Of a DNA stretch of 64,000 nucleotides, positions 15,743 through 27,344 are shown piece by piece. Below the pieces are notes generated by a model that worked only from the letters and a program-made list of their open reading frames with translations, was not told where the DNA came from and did no database searches. Source of the DNA: Nocardioides currus (GTDB taxonomy: Bacteria; Actinomycetota; Actinomycetes; Propionibacteriales; Nocardioidaceae); assembly GCF_003057875.1 (NCBI RefSeq), contig NZ_PYXZ01000001.1, positions 744,001 through 808,000 on the forward strand, written 5' to 3'. The position numbers and the translations under genes were made by a program. The first letter of the stretch is position 1; every line of letters starts with the position of its first letter.

Positions 15743-16459
15743 ATGAGCATCACGGACGACCAGCTGGCTGACGCCACGACCGCCGTCGCGCGGTCGCGCC
15801 GCATCGTGCGCCTCGCCGCCGCGACCCTCGCCCTCGGGTGGCTCGCCATGGTGGTGTGCCTGCTGGTCCTCGCCGCGCGGGAGTCGTCGTACGACCGACT
15901 CGAAGCGGGCATCCGGTCCGGCGACATCACCCAGGTGCACGCCCACGGCACCGACTACACCGGCGACCTCACCGGTTGGGAGACGGCGTCGGTCACGTGG
16001 CGCGACGACCTGGTCCTGCGTACGGCGACCATCACCCACGCCTCGGACGAGCAGGCGGCCCGGGACGCCCGCCGCAACGACGCACCACTCCCCGTGGTCG
16101 TCGGCTCCCTCGCCGACCACCTCGCCACGCTCGACCCCGACCTCGCCGTCACCGCAGCGGGGCCGAGGTATCCCTCGTCGACCATCCTCGGCTGGCAGGC
16201 GTCGGGCTGGTTCGTCCCGGCCTACGCCGTCCTGCTCATCGGCACCCTCGGCCTGATCGCCGGGCCGCGTCCGTGGCGCGCGACCCGCTGGGCGTGGGCG
16301 TGGCTGGTGCTGCTCGCGCCGGTCGTCGGCATCCCGGCCTACTTCCTCCTCGGCGGCCCGCTCGGCCTGTTCCGACCCCGCGAGCCCCACCGCGTCACGC
16401 TGACCGGCGGGTGGGCGTTCCTGCTCGCGCTCCTCCTGGGCGGCTCGAGCGCGGCCTGA
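15743..16459 (+). CDS. Hypothetical integral membrane protein
   Basis: 238 residues that I do not recognise as a named family. One membrane span near residues 23-45 ('LAAATLALGWLAMVVCLLVL') is followed by a soluble extracytoplasmic-looking stretch to about residue 150 that includes 'ITQVHAHGTDYTGDLTGWET'. Then come three further hydrophobic segments, including 'AYAVLLIGTLGLIAG' and 'WAWLVLLAPVVGIPAYFLLG'. A TAGACT hexamer at 15713-15718 is a likely -10 box and 'GAGGGGGG' style purines precede the ATG. It is divergent from tmk and convergent with the siderophore-interacting protein gene (no gap). Confidence 0.75.
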   Translation: MSITDDQLADATTAVARSRRIVRLAAATLALGWLAMVVCLLVLAARESSYDRLEAGIRSGDITQVHAHGTDYTGDLTGWETASVTWRDDLVLRTATITHASDEQAARDARRNDAPLPVVVGSLADHLATLDPDLAVTAAGPRYPSSTILGWQASGWFVPAYAVLLIGTLGLIAGPRPWRATRWAWAWLVLLAPVVGIPAYFLLGGPLGLFRPREPHRVTLTGGWAFLLALLLGGSSAA

Positions 16460-17176
16460 TCAGGCGTCGCGGTTCTCCGACTTCCAGACGCGGAAGCCCT
16501 CCTCGGTGTTGCCCCGGCGCCAGTAGCCAGAGATGGAGACCTGGTCGCGATCCAGTCCGCGCTCCTTCAGCAGATGGGGCCGCACGCCCTTCATGACCTC
16601 CTCGGCCTCCCCGTGCACGAACGCGTGCACCCGACCCTCGGGCCACGACAGGGCGCGTACGGCGGACACGAGCTGCGCGGGCGATCCGTCACGGTGCAGG
16701 AATCTCACCTCGACGCCGGCCGGCGCCTCCAGCGACGGCTCGTCGGCCGGTCCGTCGACGAGCACGATCGCGCTGCCGACAGCGTCCGCGGGGAGGTCGG
16801 CCAGGGCTGCGGCGATCGCGGGCACGGCGGCCTCGTCGCCGACCAGCAGGTGCCAGTCGGCGCCGGCGTCGGGACGGTAGGCGCCGCCGGGGCCGTTGAC
16901 GGACAGGGTGTCGCCCGGCTGCGCCCGCGACGCCCATGGACCCGCCACGCCCTCGTCGCCGTGGACCACGAAGTCGATGGCCAACGTCCTGGCCTCGAGG
17001 TCGGGGAAGAGCGCGGTGTAGGTGCGCACCGCACCGGCGTCGGGGAACTGGAGCTTGACGTAGCGGTCGGTGAAGACGCTGTCGGTGAAGGCGGAGAGGT
17101 CGTCGCTGCTGAACCACACGCGCGTCAGGGTCGGGGTGATCGACTCGGTGCGGGTGACGGTGAGATCGGTGGGCAC
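16460..17176 (-). CDS. Siderophore-interacting protein (FAD-dependent ferric reductase family)
   Basis: 238 residues. The FAD-binding beta-barrel shows 'DRYVKLQFPDAGAVRTYTAL', where R-x-Y-T binds the flavin; 'IDFVVHGDEGVAGPWA' is the conserved HG-x-G-x-x-x-W motif. The C-terminal NAD(P)H-binding half has 'LLVGDEAAVPAIAAAL', 'FVHGEAEEVM' and the family end 'SGYWRRGNTEEGFR'. It probably releases iron by reducing ferric siderophores in the cytoplasm. A TACGGT box at 17188-17183 lies six bases before the GTG start, so the mRNA is probably leaderless. No siderophore transport genes are adjacent. Confidence 0.9.
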   Translation of the reverse strand: MPTDLTVTRTESITPTLTRVWFSSDDLSAFTDSVFTDRYVKLQFPDAGAVRTYTALFPDLEARTLAIDFVVHGDEGVAGPWASRAQPGDTLSVNGPGGAYRPDAGADWHLLVGDEAAVPAIAAALADLPADAVGSAIVLVDGPADEPSLEAPAGVEVRFLHRDGSPAQLVSAVRALSWPEGRVHAFVHGEAEEVMKGVRPHLLKERGLDRDQVSISGYWRRGNTEEGFRVWKSENRDA

Positions 17177-17197
17177 ACGTAGACCGTACGACCCGGG

Positions 17198-18403
17198 TCA
17201 GCCCGCGGCGTCGATGCGGTCCACGACGTGCTCGGCGATGGCCAGGCTGGAGGTCGCGGCCGGCGAGGGGGCGTTGCGGACGGTGGTGATGCCGTCCTCG
17301 TGGCCGATGCGGAAGTCCTCGACCAGCGATCCGTCGCGGTCGACGGCCTGTGCGCGGACGCCCGCACCTAGGCGCACCACGTCGTCGGGGCCGATCGCCG
17401 GGACGTAGCGGCTGGCGGTGCGCATGTAGGCGGTGACCGAGAGGCTGCCGCGCATCTCGGTGACGCCGGTGCGCCAGTGCTGGCGCGCCATCCGCCAGGT
17501 GCCGGGCCACGTCGCCATGCTCCTGACGTCGGACCAGCGGGCGTCGGTGCGCCGATAGCCCTCGCGCGCGAGACCCAGCACGGCGTTGGGGCCGACCTCG
17601 AGCCCGCCGCCGACGCGGCGGGTGAAGTGCACGCCCAGGAACGGGTAGCGCGGGTCGGGGACGGGATAGATCATCCCGCGCACCAGGTCGTCCTTGGGCG
17701 CGCGGACGCTCATGTACTCCCCACGGAAGGGCACGATCCGCGGCCCGTCGACGCCGTCGGCCATCCGGGAGACCCGGTCGGCATGCAGGCCGGCGCAGAC
17801 GACGAGCTGCTGGAACCGCATCGGGCCGCGGCTGGTCGTCACGTCGATGCCGCCCACGCCGCGGCGGATGTCGGTCACCTCGGTCGAGGTCAGCACCTCG
17901 CCTCCGGCGGCCTCGATGTCCAGGCCGTACGCCGCCGCGACGGCGACGTAGTCGGTGATCGCGGTCGCCGGGGAGTGCAGCGCGACCAGCCCGGCGGCGG
18001 CCGGCTCGACGTCGGTCAGGTCGGAACCCTCGACCCGCCGCAGCCCGGGCACCCCGTTGGCCGCGGCCGTCGTCGCGAGCGCCTCGAAGCGACCGAGCTC
18101 GGAGGCGTCCACCGCGACGACGAGCTTGCCGCACTCGTCGTACGGCAACGCCTTCTCGGCGCAGAACTCTTTCAGGAGCAGGCGGCCGCGGGTGCACAGC
18201 TCGGCCTTGAGGCTGCCGGGCTTGTAGTAGATCCCGGCGTGCACGACCCCGGAGTTGTGGCCGGTCTGGTGGGCGCCGAGCCGGTCCTCCTTCTCGAGCA
18301 CCACGACCTTGGTGCCGGGTCGCCGGCGGACGATCTCGCGCGCCACCGCCAGCCCGACGATGCCCCCGCCGACCACACCGACGGTGTCAGCGGAGGCACC
18401 CAC
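17198..18403 (-). CDS. lhgO: L-2-hydroxyglutarate oxidase (LhgO-like FAD-dependent oxidoreductase)
   Basis: Start GTG 18403 lies directly after the topA stop and gives 401 residues; the longer open frame overlaps the lysine-rich topA tail and is not real. The FAD motif 'VGVVGGGIVGLAVAREI' is near residue 8 and is followed by 'VLEKEDRLGAHQTGHNSGV', then 'GIYYKPGSLKAELC', which are hallmarks of the L-2-hydroxyglutarate dehydrogenase/oxidase family within DAO. The C-terminal 'GAGVRAQAVDRDGSLVEDF' fits too. It oxidises L-2-hydroxyglutarate to 2-oxoglutarate, a metabolite repair step at the membrane or in the cytoplasm. It is probably co-transcribed with topA. Confidence 0.88.
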   Translation of the reverse strand: MGASADTVGVVGGGIVGLAVAREIVRRRPGTKVVVLEKEDRLGAHQTGHNSGVVHAGIYYKPGSLKAELCTRGRLLLKEFCAEKALPYDECGKLVVAVDASELGRFEALATTAAANGVPGLRRVEGSDLTDVEPAAAGLVALHSPATAITDYVAVAAAYGLDIEAAGGEVLTSTEVTDIRRGVGGIDVTTSRGPMRFQQLVVCAGLHADRVSRMADGVDGPRIVPFRGEYMSVRAPKDDLVRGMIYPVPDPRYPFLGVHFTRRVGGGLEVGPNAVLGLAREGYRRTDARWSDVRSMATWPGTWRMARQHWRTGVTEMRGSLSVTAYMRTASRYVPAIGPDDVVRLGAGVRAQAVDRDGSLVEDFRIGHEDGITTVRNAPSPAATSSLAIAEHVVDRIDAAG

Positions 18404-18404
18404 C

Positions 18405-21134
<2,730 letters not shown>

Positions 21135-21270
21135 GTGTTGGTTCTCCTGCTTCCTGATCGCGGTGATGCGCGGCAACCGTAGCGCTCCCCCGTGACATTT
21201 GGCCGGGAGGAGGCCGCCGGCGGTCCTGCAACCCGCGGTTCGCGGGCGCTCGGGGCGGTCTCACCCGAGT

Positions 21271-21336
21271 GCGGCCATGACCCCGTTGGTCATGGCCGCG
21301 CCGGCTGGACGAGGCGAGTGTTGGTCTCGCCCAGCC
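21271..21336 (+). promoter_or_regulatory. Two stem-loops in the leader of the DUF1330 gene
   Basis: GCGGCCATGACC (21271-21282) pairs perfectly with 21288-21299 around a 5-base loop. A second structure follows at once: GGCTGG (21303-21308) pairs with CCAGCC (21331-21336), enclosing GCGAG/CTCGC (21314-21318 and 21326-21330). The second stem ends eight bases before the GAAGGAG Shine-Dalgarno at 21344-21350. Since the gene to the left is divergent, these hairpins cannot be its terminator; they look like a structured 5' leader. Confidence 0.5.
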
Positions 21337-21356
21337 GCATCCCGAAGGAGCAGACC

Positions 21357-21704
21357 ATGACGATCCGTGCCTACGCCATCGCCCACCTCCGCGACGTCGA
21401 CCTCGGCGAGGCGATCATCGACTACCTGTCCCGCATCGACGCCACCCTCGCCCCGTTCGGCGGGCGGTTCCTGGTCCACGGCGGAGACGTCGCCGGCGTG
21501 GAGGGTGACTGGGGCGGAGACGTCATCATCATCGAGTTCCCCGACCGGGAGTCGGCCCGGGGGTGGTACGACTCACCGGCCTACCAGGCGATCCTGCCGT
21601 TGCGCACGGAGCACTCGGACGGCGTTGCGGCGATCGTCTCCGGAGTGCCCACCGGCTACCGGGCCGTCGACGGCCTCGCCGCCCTGCTCGCCACCTCGAC
21701 CTGA
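21357..21704 (+). CDS. DUF1330 family protein
   Basis: 115 residues from ATG 21357, preceded by GAAGGAG. The frame is open further left but the hairpins and lack of similarity argue against an earlier start. The sequence fits the small ferredoxin-like (dimeric alpha/beta barrel) DUF1330 family: 'RFLVHGGDV' in strand 3, 'VIIIEFPDRESARGWYDSPA' (family E-F-P-x-x-x-x-A-x-x-W/F-Y-x-S-P) and 'GYRAVDGL'. The biochemical role of the family is not settled. The gene is divergent from topA. Confidence 0.85.
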   Translation: MTIRAYAIAHLRDVDLGEAIIDYLSRIDATLAPFGGRFLVHGGDVAGVEGDWGGDVIIIEFPDRESARGWYDSPAYQAILPLRTEHSDGVAAIVSGVPTGYRAVDGLAALLATST

Positions 21705-21727
21705 CCGGCGCCCTGACGACGGCCGGC

Positions 21728-23179
21728 TCAGGTCGTGAGGAAGCCCTCGTCGACCAGCTCGCGCACGACCGGGAGGTACGTCGCGCGCAGCTGGTCGGCA
21801 GGGGTGTCCGTGAGCCGGGCGAGGGCGTCGAGGATCTGCCCGACGGACAGGTCACCGTCGCTCGCGCCGACCAGGGCTGCCTCGACGGTGTCGACCTGGC
21901 GGGCCCGCCGGAAGCCGCGCTGCTGTCGGAGCACGATCGTGGACGGGTCCTCGGCACCGGGCGCCCCCTGCGTCTCCTGCATGACGTCGGGTCGGGCGGT
22001 GAGGTGCGAGTCCACGTCGACGGGGGTGCGGGTCGCGGAGAAGTGGTCGGCGATCGCGGGGCCGATGGGCTGCTCGACGTCGTAGCGCCACTCCTCGAGC
22101 CGGTGCCGACCCGAGCCGCCGGCCCGGAGGTTGATCCAGCCGAACCCGACACCCTCGATGCCCTGCTCGTCGAACCACGACGCCCACGTGTCGTAGCGCT
22201 GCGGGTAGGCCACGGTGCCGTGCACGCCCTCGTCCTTGAGCCACATCTCGACGTACTCGCTGGGGTCGATCACCTCCCGCTGGACCACCAGCGCATCGCA
22301 GTCGTCGGTGAGCCAGGAGCCGAGCCGGTCGTCCCAGTCGGTCCCCCGCAGGATCGACCAGTTGGCCAGGACCTGGCACAGCCCACCGTCGACGAGGTGC
22401 GCCGGTGCCGCCCGGACGATGTCCTCCACGACGCGGTCGCCGGGCAGCCCCGAGTCGCGGTAGACCAGCCGCTCGCCGGTCGCGGGGCTGATGACGAACG
22501 GGGGGTTGGTCGCGATCAGGTCGAAGCGCTCCCCCGCCACGGGCTCGAAGAACGAGCCGTCGCGCACGTCCACCTCGACGCCGTTGAGGGCGGCGTTGAA
22601 GCGGGTCATCCACAGGGCGCGCCGGTTGACGTCGGTGGCCACGACGTCCGCGGCGTGCGTCGCGAGGTGCAGGGCCTGGACGCCGCAGCCGGTCCCGAGG
22701 TCGAGGGCCCTGCCGACCTCCTCGCGCACGGTCAGCTGGGCCAGGCTGGTCGATGCGCTGGAGATCCCCAGCACGTGGTCGGCGCCGACCTTGGTGGGTG
22801 CCCCGTCGAGGCCGGGGGTCAGGTCGGAGACGACCCACAGGTCCACGTCGTCACCGGAGTAGGGCCGGCAGTCCATGCGGGCCGCGACCTCGCCGACGCT
22901 CTGCTCGAGCAGCCCGGCGTTGCAGAGACGGTCGACCAGGCCGGGCAGGGCCCGCTCCGCGTCGGTCTGCGTGGCGGGGGTCTGGAGCAGGAACAGCCCG
23001 GTCAGCGTGCTGAGGGCGGAGCCGTCCGCCGTGCGGCGTACGCCCGGGATGGTCTCGTTGCGGCCCAGCGCGCGATGGGCGGTCTCGCCCAGCAGCCCGG
23101 CGACGGCGTCGTAGGTGAAGTCGGCGGCGACCAGGGCCGCGCGCAGGTCGACGGCGAGAGTCGTGCTGGGGTCGGTCAT
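21728..23179 (-). CDS. Class I SAM-dependent methyltransferase with NPPF motif
   Basis: 483 residues, larger than most methyltransferases. A helical N-terminal region of about 150 residues precedes the SAM-binding core: 'ALDLGTGCGVQAL' (about 158-170), the acidic loop 'VVATDVNRRAL', and the catalytic-type 'FDLIATNPPFVIS' (about 219-231). The N-P-P-F tetrapeptide is found in enzymes that methylate amide or exocyclic amino groups (PrmC, RsmC and N6-adenine types). The C-terminal 150 residues are a second family-specific domain (DUF7782-type). The target is unknown. It starts near the divergent secreted-protein gene. Confidence 0.82.
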   Translation of the reverse strand: MTDPSTTLAVDLRAALVAADFTYDAVAGLLGETAHRALGRNETIPGVRRTADGSALSTLTGLFLLQTPATQTDAERALPGLVDRLCNAGLLEQSVGEVAARMDCRPYSGDDVDLWVVSDLTPGLDGAPTKVGADHVLGISSASTSLAQLTVREEVGRALDLGTGCGVQALHLATHAADVVATDVNRRALWMTRFNAALNGVEVDVRDGSFFEPVAGERFDLIATNPPFVISPATGERLVYRDSGLPGDRVVEDIVRAAPAHLVDGGLCQVLANWSILRGTDWDDRLGSWLTDDCDALVVQREVIDPSEYVEMWLKDEGVHGTVAYPQRYDTWASWFDEQGIEGVGFGWINLRAGGSGRHRLEEWRYDVEQPIGPAIADHFSATRTPVDVDSHLTARPDVMQETQGAPGAEDPSTIVLRQQRGFRRARQVDTVEAALVGASDGDLSVGQILDALARLTDTPADQLRATYLPVVRELVDEGFLTT

Positions 23180-23279
23180 GGCGCCAGTCTTCCAGCGGGT
23201 GGCCTACCCTCGTCGCGCAGGCGTCCCGATCCCACGGGGGTTCGGTCCGGACGTTGACCTGCTTCCACGAAGGATCTCG

Positions 23280-24011
23280 ATGAAGCTCATCTCCCGCCTC
23301 GTCGCCCTCGCCGTGACGGCCACCGCCGTCGTCGCGAGCGCCTCGCCCGCCCTCGCCGTCGGCGAGTCCACGGTCTCGACCACCACGGCCTACGTCGGCG
23401 ACAACTGCATCGACCAGCCGGTCAACTACTCCGTCGCCCTGCCCGCCGACGTGAAGAACTGGGCCCTCAAGATCAAGGCGATCTACCCCGACGGCGTGAC
23501 CGAGGGCGTCGGCCAGATCGTCGGCACCTTCGAGGGATCGCCGCTCACCGGCACGACCACCGTCCAGATCTGCGGCCGGGTCGAGCCCAAGGGCACCTGG
23601 ACCCTCGTCCCGACCATCACCAGCTGGACCGACGCGGCGGGCAAGAGCTACTACGACATCCCCGGCACCCCGTCCACCTTCCAGGTCGTCGGCCAGGCCA
23701 AGTCCTCGGCCTCGCTCAAGGCGAAGACCAAGGGGAAGAAGGTCACGGCCACGAGCAAGCTGGTCGTCACGACCGACGGCACCTCCGCCCCGATCGCCGG
23801 CCAGCCGGTCGCCTTCCAGAAGAAGGCCGGCAAGAAGTGGAAGACCATCAAGTCGGTCACCACGTCGAGCAGCGGCACGGCGAAGGTGAAGTTCAAGGTG
23901 AAGCGGAAGACCACCATCCGTGCCTACTTCGCGGGCGCCGGCGAGATCCTCGTCGGCGGCTCCGGCCCGGCCATCCCGGCGGCGACGTCGAAGACGGTCA
24001 AGGTCGGCTGA
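23280..24011 (+). CDS. Secreted protein with C-terminal Lys-rich Ig-like domain
   Basis: Start ATG 23280 gives 'MKLISRLVALAVTATAVV', a signal peptide with likely cleavage after 'SPALA' near residue 26; 243 residues in all. An AAGGA Shine-Dalgarno precedes it. The first mature domain contains one pair of cysteines ('DNCIDQ' and 'IQICGR'), a likely disulfide. The second domain has beta-sandwich features of bacterial Ig-like repeats ('GKKVTATSKLVVTT', 'GQPVAFQKKAGKKWKTIKSV', 'AKVKFKVKRKTTIRAYFAG') with many lysines. It is probably an exported or wall-associated protein; the function is unknown. A strong hairpin at 24026-24061 follows. Confidence 0.8.
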   Translation: MKLISRLVALAVTATAVVASASPALAVGESTVSTTTAYVGDNCIDQPVNYSVALPADVKNWALKIKAIYPDGVTEGVGQIVGTFEGSPLTGTTTVQICGRVEPKGTWTLVPTITSWTDAAGKSYYDIPGTPSTFQVVGQAKSSASLKAKTKGKKVTATSKLVVTTDGTSAPIAGQPVAFQKKAGKKWKTIKSVTTSSSGTAKVKFKVKRKTTIRAYFAGAGEILVGGSGPAIPAATSKTVKVG

Positions 24012-24025
24012 CCCAGCAGGACTCG

Positions 24026-24061
24026 GACGAGGGGCGGTGCCGGTCGGCACCGCCCCTCGTC
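24026..24061. terminator. Bidirectional terminator hairpin
   Basis: A perfect 16-bp stem (24026-24041 with 24046-24061) closed by a GGTC tetraloop lies between the stop codons of the convergent secreted-protein and metallophosphatase genes. It lacks a T-tract but is the strongest hairpin in the area. Confidence 0.85.
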
Positions 24062-24071
24062 GCGTCCGGCC

Positions 24072-24860
24072 TCAGTCCCGCTCGTGGTAGCCGGTGACCG
24101 GCTCGCCCGCACGGACCTCCTCGAGCTGGCCGCGGTAGAGACCGTGCCGGAGCTCGAGCTCGTAGCCGTCGTACTGCGGCATCCCCATCGCCCGGGCCAC
24201 GGCGAGCTCGGCCTCCACGTCGTAGGGCACGCGGACGTAGGCGACCGACCAGGGCGCCGGGTCGGGTGAGTCGAGCTCGCCCTCGAGGATGCAGTAGAGC
24301 GGGGTCGGGTCGCCCATGCAGTTGCCGACGCTGCCGGTGTTGAACGACGTGCGGCCCTCGAGCTGGCACTCGTAGAACGGGTCGTGGGTGTCGCCGTAGC
24401 CGACGAGGTCGGGGACGGGGCCGTCACCGGTCGCGGCCGTGTTGGTGAACAGCGCCTCGAACTCCGCCTGCGTGCGGACGTAGCGCACCCGCCGGTGGAC
24501 CGTCTCCTCGCTGGCGTGGAAGAGCCGGACCCGGCGCCCGCTGAGCCAGAAGTCGTGGTTGAAGGGCAGCCCTCGCAACCACGCACCCTGCCCCGGACCG
24601 AGCTGGTCGAGCCACCACGCGAGCGCCTCGGAGTGGAACTCGCGGTCGGGGTCGGGCAGGAAATCGTCCCAGTTGCCGAGCAGGTTGACCTCGCAGCGCT
24701 CGCGGCACAGGTCGACCACCTCGCGTCCGCGCGGACCCTTGCCGACGTAGTCGCCGAGGTTGAAGATCCGGGTGATCCCGCGCCGGTCGATGTCGGCGAG
24801 CACCGCCTCGAGGGCCGTCAGGTTGCCGTGCACGTCCGAGACGAGGGCGATCCGCTCCAT
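24072..24860 (-). CDS. Metallophosphoesterase (calcineurin-like)
   Basis: 262 residues. The binuclear metal site motifs are in order: 'ALVSDVHGNLTAL' (D-x-H), 'IFNLGDYVGKGP' (G-D), 'NLLGNWDDFL' (G-N-W/H-D), 'HASEE' and 'VGYGDTHDPF' (G-D/H-T-H). The protein fits the YfcE/MJ0936-like single-domain phosphodiesterase or protein-phosphatase-like group. The usual G-N-H-D is G-N-W-D here, a variant found in this subgroup. It acts in the cytoplasm on an unknown phosphoester. A terminator hairpin separates it from hppA, which is transcribed in the same direction. Confidence 0.85.
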   Translation of the reverse strand: MERIALVSDVHGNLTALEAVLADIDRRGITRIFNLGDYVGKGPRGREVVDLCRERCEVNLLGNWDDFLPDPDREFHSEALAWWLDQLGPGQGAWLRGLPFNHDFWLSGRRVRLFHASEETVHRRVRYVRTQAEFEALFTNTAATGDGPVPDLVGYGDTHDPFYECQLEGRTSFNTGSVGNCMGDPTPLYCILEGELDSPDPAPWSVAYVRVPYDVEAELAVARAMGMPQYDGYELELRHGLYRGQLEEVRAGEPVTGYHERD

Positions 24861-24915
24861 GCCGTCACCCTGTCACGGGGGCGCGTCGCCGTACGCCGCG
24901 GTGCGGGCGGGAACG

Positions 24916-24949
24916 ACGACGGCCCGCCGGATCACCGGCGGGCCGTCGT
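24916..24949 (-). terminator. Terminator downstream of hppA
   Basis: A perfect 15-bp stem (24916-24930 with 24935-24949) with an ATCA loop lies 52 bases past the hppA stop. It separates hppA from the metallophosphoesterase gene on the same strand. The stem continues after a 3-base bulge to GAAC/GTTC. Confidence 0.82.
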
Positions 24950-25000
24950 TCGTGACTGGTGCTGCGTGGGTCAGGTGGTGCTGTTTCGAGCAGTGCTGCG

Positions 25001-27301
25001 TCAGGCGGTGGTCGTCGCGGTCGTGGCGGGCTCGTCGCCCATCGTGACCTCACGCTGCTTGGAGACGTAGATCGCGGCGACGATGACCGCGACCGCGACC
25101 AGCGCGATGATGATGCGCAGGACGTCGTTCTGGTCCTCCCCGACGCTCAGCGACACGACGGCGCTCGCGATGAGGAGCGAGACCAGGTTCATCACCTTGA
25201 TCAGCGGGTTGATGGCCGGGCCGGCGGTGTCCTTGAACGGGTCGCCGACCGTGTCGCCGATGACCGTGGCCTCGTGGGCCAGCGAGCCCTTGCCGCCGTG
25301 GTTGCCGTCCTCGACCAGCTTCTTGGCGTTGTCCCACGCGCCACCGGCGTTGGCCAGGAAGACGGCCATCAGGGTGCCGGTGCCGATGGCGCCGGCCAGG
25401 AAGCCCGCCAGGGTGGTCACGCCGAGGCCGAAGCCGACGGCGACCGGGGCCAGGACGGCCAGGATGCCCGGCGTCACGAGCTCGCGCAGCGAGTCCTTGG
25501 TGACGATGTCGACGACCTTGCCGTACTCCGGGCGACCCGTGCCCTCCATGATCCCGGGGATGTCGCGGAACTGGCGACGGACCTCGTAGACCACGGCACC
25601 GGCAGCGCGCGCGACGGCGTTGATCGCGAGCCCGGAGAACAGGAACACGACGCAGGCGCCGAGCAGCACGCCCACCAGCACGGCCGGGTCGAAGACGTCG
25701 AACTGGAGGAACTCGTCCTCGGTCGGGTTGGCGTCCACGAGGGCCTCGAAGACCGAGGTCGCGTAGGACCCGAACAGCGCCGTCGCGGCCAGCACCGCCG
25801 TGGCGATGGCGATGCCCTTCGTGATGGCCTTGGTGGTGTTGCCGACCGCGTCGAGCTCGGTGAGGATCTGCGCGCCCTGCTCGCTGACGTCGCCCGACAT
25901 CTCCGCGATGCCCTGGGCGTTGTCGGAGACGGGTCCGAAGGTGTCCATCGCCACGATGACGCCGACCGTGGTCAGCAGGCCGCAGCCGGCCAGCGCGACG
26001 GCGAACAGCGAGACCGTGAGGGCGGCACCACCGAGCAGGTAGGCGCCGAACACGGCGGCACCGATGACCAGCGTCGTGTAGACGGCCGACTCGAAGCCCA
26101 CCGAGAGCCCGGCGAGGACCACGGTCGCCGCGCCGGTGAGCGAGGACTTGCCGACGTCCTTGACGGGCCGGTACTCCGTGCCGGTGTAGTAACCCGTGAG
26201 CGCGAGGATGCCCGCGGACATGACGATGCCGATGACCACCGCGGACGCCGCGATGAACCGGGGGTCGCCATCGGCGTTGACCAGCGCGTCGGTGATGTTG
26301 GTGAACTCGGAGAAGCTGCTCGGCAGGTAGACGTAGGCCAGCACCACGCTCGCCACGGCCGCGATGGCCGAGGAGAGGTAGAAGGACCGGTTGATCGTCC
26401 GCAGGCCGTTCTCGCCGACCTTGGGCTTGGTCAGGTAGACGCCGGCGACGGCGGTGAGCGCACCGATGGCCGGGATCAGCAGCGGGAAGACCAGGCCCTT
26501 GTCGCCGAAGGCCTGCGAGCCGAGGATCAGCGCGGCGACGAGCGTCACCGCGTAGGACTCGAAGAGGTCGGCCGCCATGCCGGCGCAGTCACCGACGTTG
26601 TCGCCCACGTTGTCCGCGATGGTGGCAGCGTTGCGGGGGTCGTCCTCCGGGATGTTCTGCTCGACCTTGCCCACCAGGTCGGCGCCGACGTCGGCCGCCT
26701 TGGTGAAGATGCCGCCGCCGACGCGCATGAACATGGCGAGCAGGGCGGCACCGAAGCCGAAGCCCTCGAGGACGTCGGGAGCGGAGTCCTGGAAGAAGAG
26801 CACGACGAGGCTGGCGCCGAGCAGGCCGAGCCCGACGGTCAGCATGCCGACCATCGCGCCGGTGCGCAGGCCGATCGTCATCGCCGGCTCGCGGCCGACG
26901 CTCTCGGCGGCGGCCGCGACGCGGAGGTTGGCGCGCACGGCCAGGTTCATGCCGAGGTAGCCGACGGCGGAGGAGAAGCCGGCACCGACGATGAAGAACA
27001 CCGAGCGGAAGATCCGCACCGTGGCGTCGTCGGCCGGCAGCACCAGCAACGCGAAGAACGCGATCACCGCAAAGATGCCGAGCGTGCGGAACTGCCGTGT
27101 CAGGTAGGCGTTGGCGCCCTCCTGGACGGCTAGGGCGATGGTCTTCATGTTGTCGGTGCCTTCGCCGGCGGCCAACACCTGCTTGCGGAACACCACCGCC
27201 ATCGCGAGCGCGCCGAGCGCGATCGCGAGGACGATGATGACCAGAAGAGTGTTGGTGCCCGTGAGCTCTGGCTCCACGACAGCGGGAACGATCCCGGTCA
27301 T
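25001..27301 (-). CDS. hppA: Membrane-bound proton-pumping inorganic pyrophosphatase
   Basis: 766 residues, about 16 membrane segments. The substrate loop 'GADLVGKVEQNIPEDDPRN' region and 'IADNVGDNVGDCAGMAADLF' are the pyrophosphate- and Mg-binding motifs of H+-PPases; 'GDTVGDPFKDTAGPAINPL' near the C-terminus is the matching third motif. In the K+-determining motif the sequence reads 'GNTTKA' with Lys at residue 491, the K+-independent type. It hydrolyses PPi and pumps protons across the cell membrane. AGGAGG precedes the ATG. Upstream lie a TAGACT -10 box (27350-27345) and two CRP-like sites. Confidence 0.95.
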   Translation of the reverse strand: MTGIVPAVVEPELTGTNTLLVIIVLAIALGALAMAVVFRKQVLAAGEGTDNMKTIALAVQEGANAYLTRQFRTLGIFAVIAFFALLVLPADDATVRIFRSVFFIVGAGFSSAVGYLGMNLAVRANLRVAAAAESVGREPAMTIGLRTGAMVGMLTVGLGLLGASLVVLFFQDSAPDVLEGFGFGAALLAMFMRVGGGIFTKAADVGADLVGKVEQNIPEDDPRNAATIADNVGDNVGDCAGMAADLFESYAVTLVAALILGSQAFGDKGLVFPLLIPAIGALTAVAGVYLTKPKVGENGLRTINRSFYLSSAIAAVASVVLAYVYLPSSFSEFTNITDALVNADGDPRFIAASAVVIGIVMSAGILALTGYYTGTEYRPVKDVGKSSLTGAATVVLAGLSVGFESAVYTTLVIGAAVFGAYLLGGAALTVSLFAVALAGCGLLTTVGVIVAMDTFGPVSDNAQGIAEMSGDVSEQGAQILTELDAVGNTTKAITKGIAIATAVLAATALFGSYATSVFEALVDANPTEDEFLQFDVFDPAVLVGVLLGACVVFLFSGLAINAVARAAGAVVYEVRRQFRDIPGIMEGTGRPEYGKVVDIVTKDSLRELVTPGILAVLAPVAVGFGLGVTTLAGFLAGAIGTGTLMAVFLANAGGAWDNAKKLVEDGNHGGKGSLAHEATVIGDTVGDPFKDTAGPAINPLIKVMNLVSLLIASAVVSLSVGEDQNDVLRIIIALVAVAVIVAAIYVSKQREVTMGDEPATTATTTA

Positions 27302-27344
27302 GTGCGTCCTCCTGGGAGTGGTGCGTCAAGTACGAACGCGCGGG

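Noticed and set aside
24959..27133. 724-codon open frame opposite hppA
   Set aside because: Rich in Asp, Gly, Val and Arg with no motif, fully antisense to a perfect hppA; a codon-bias shadow.
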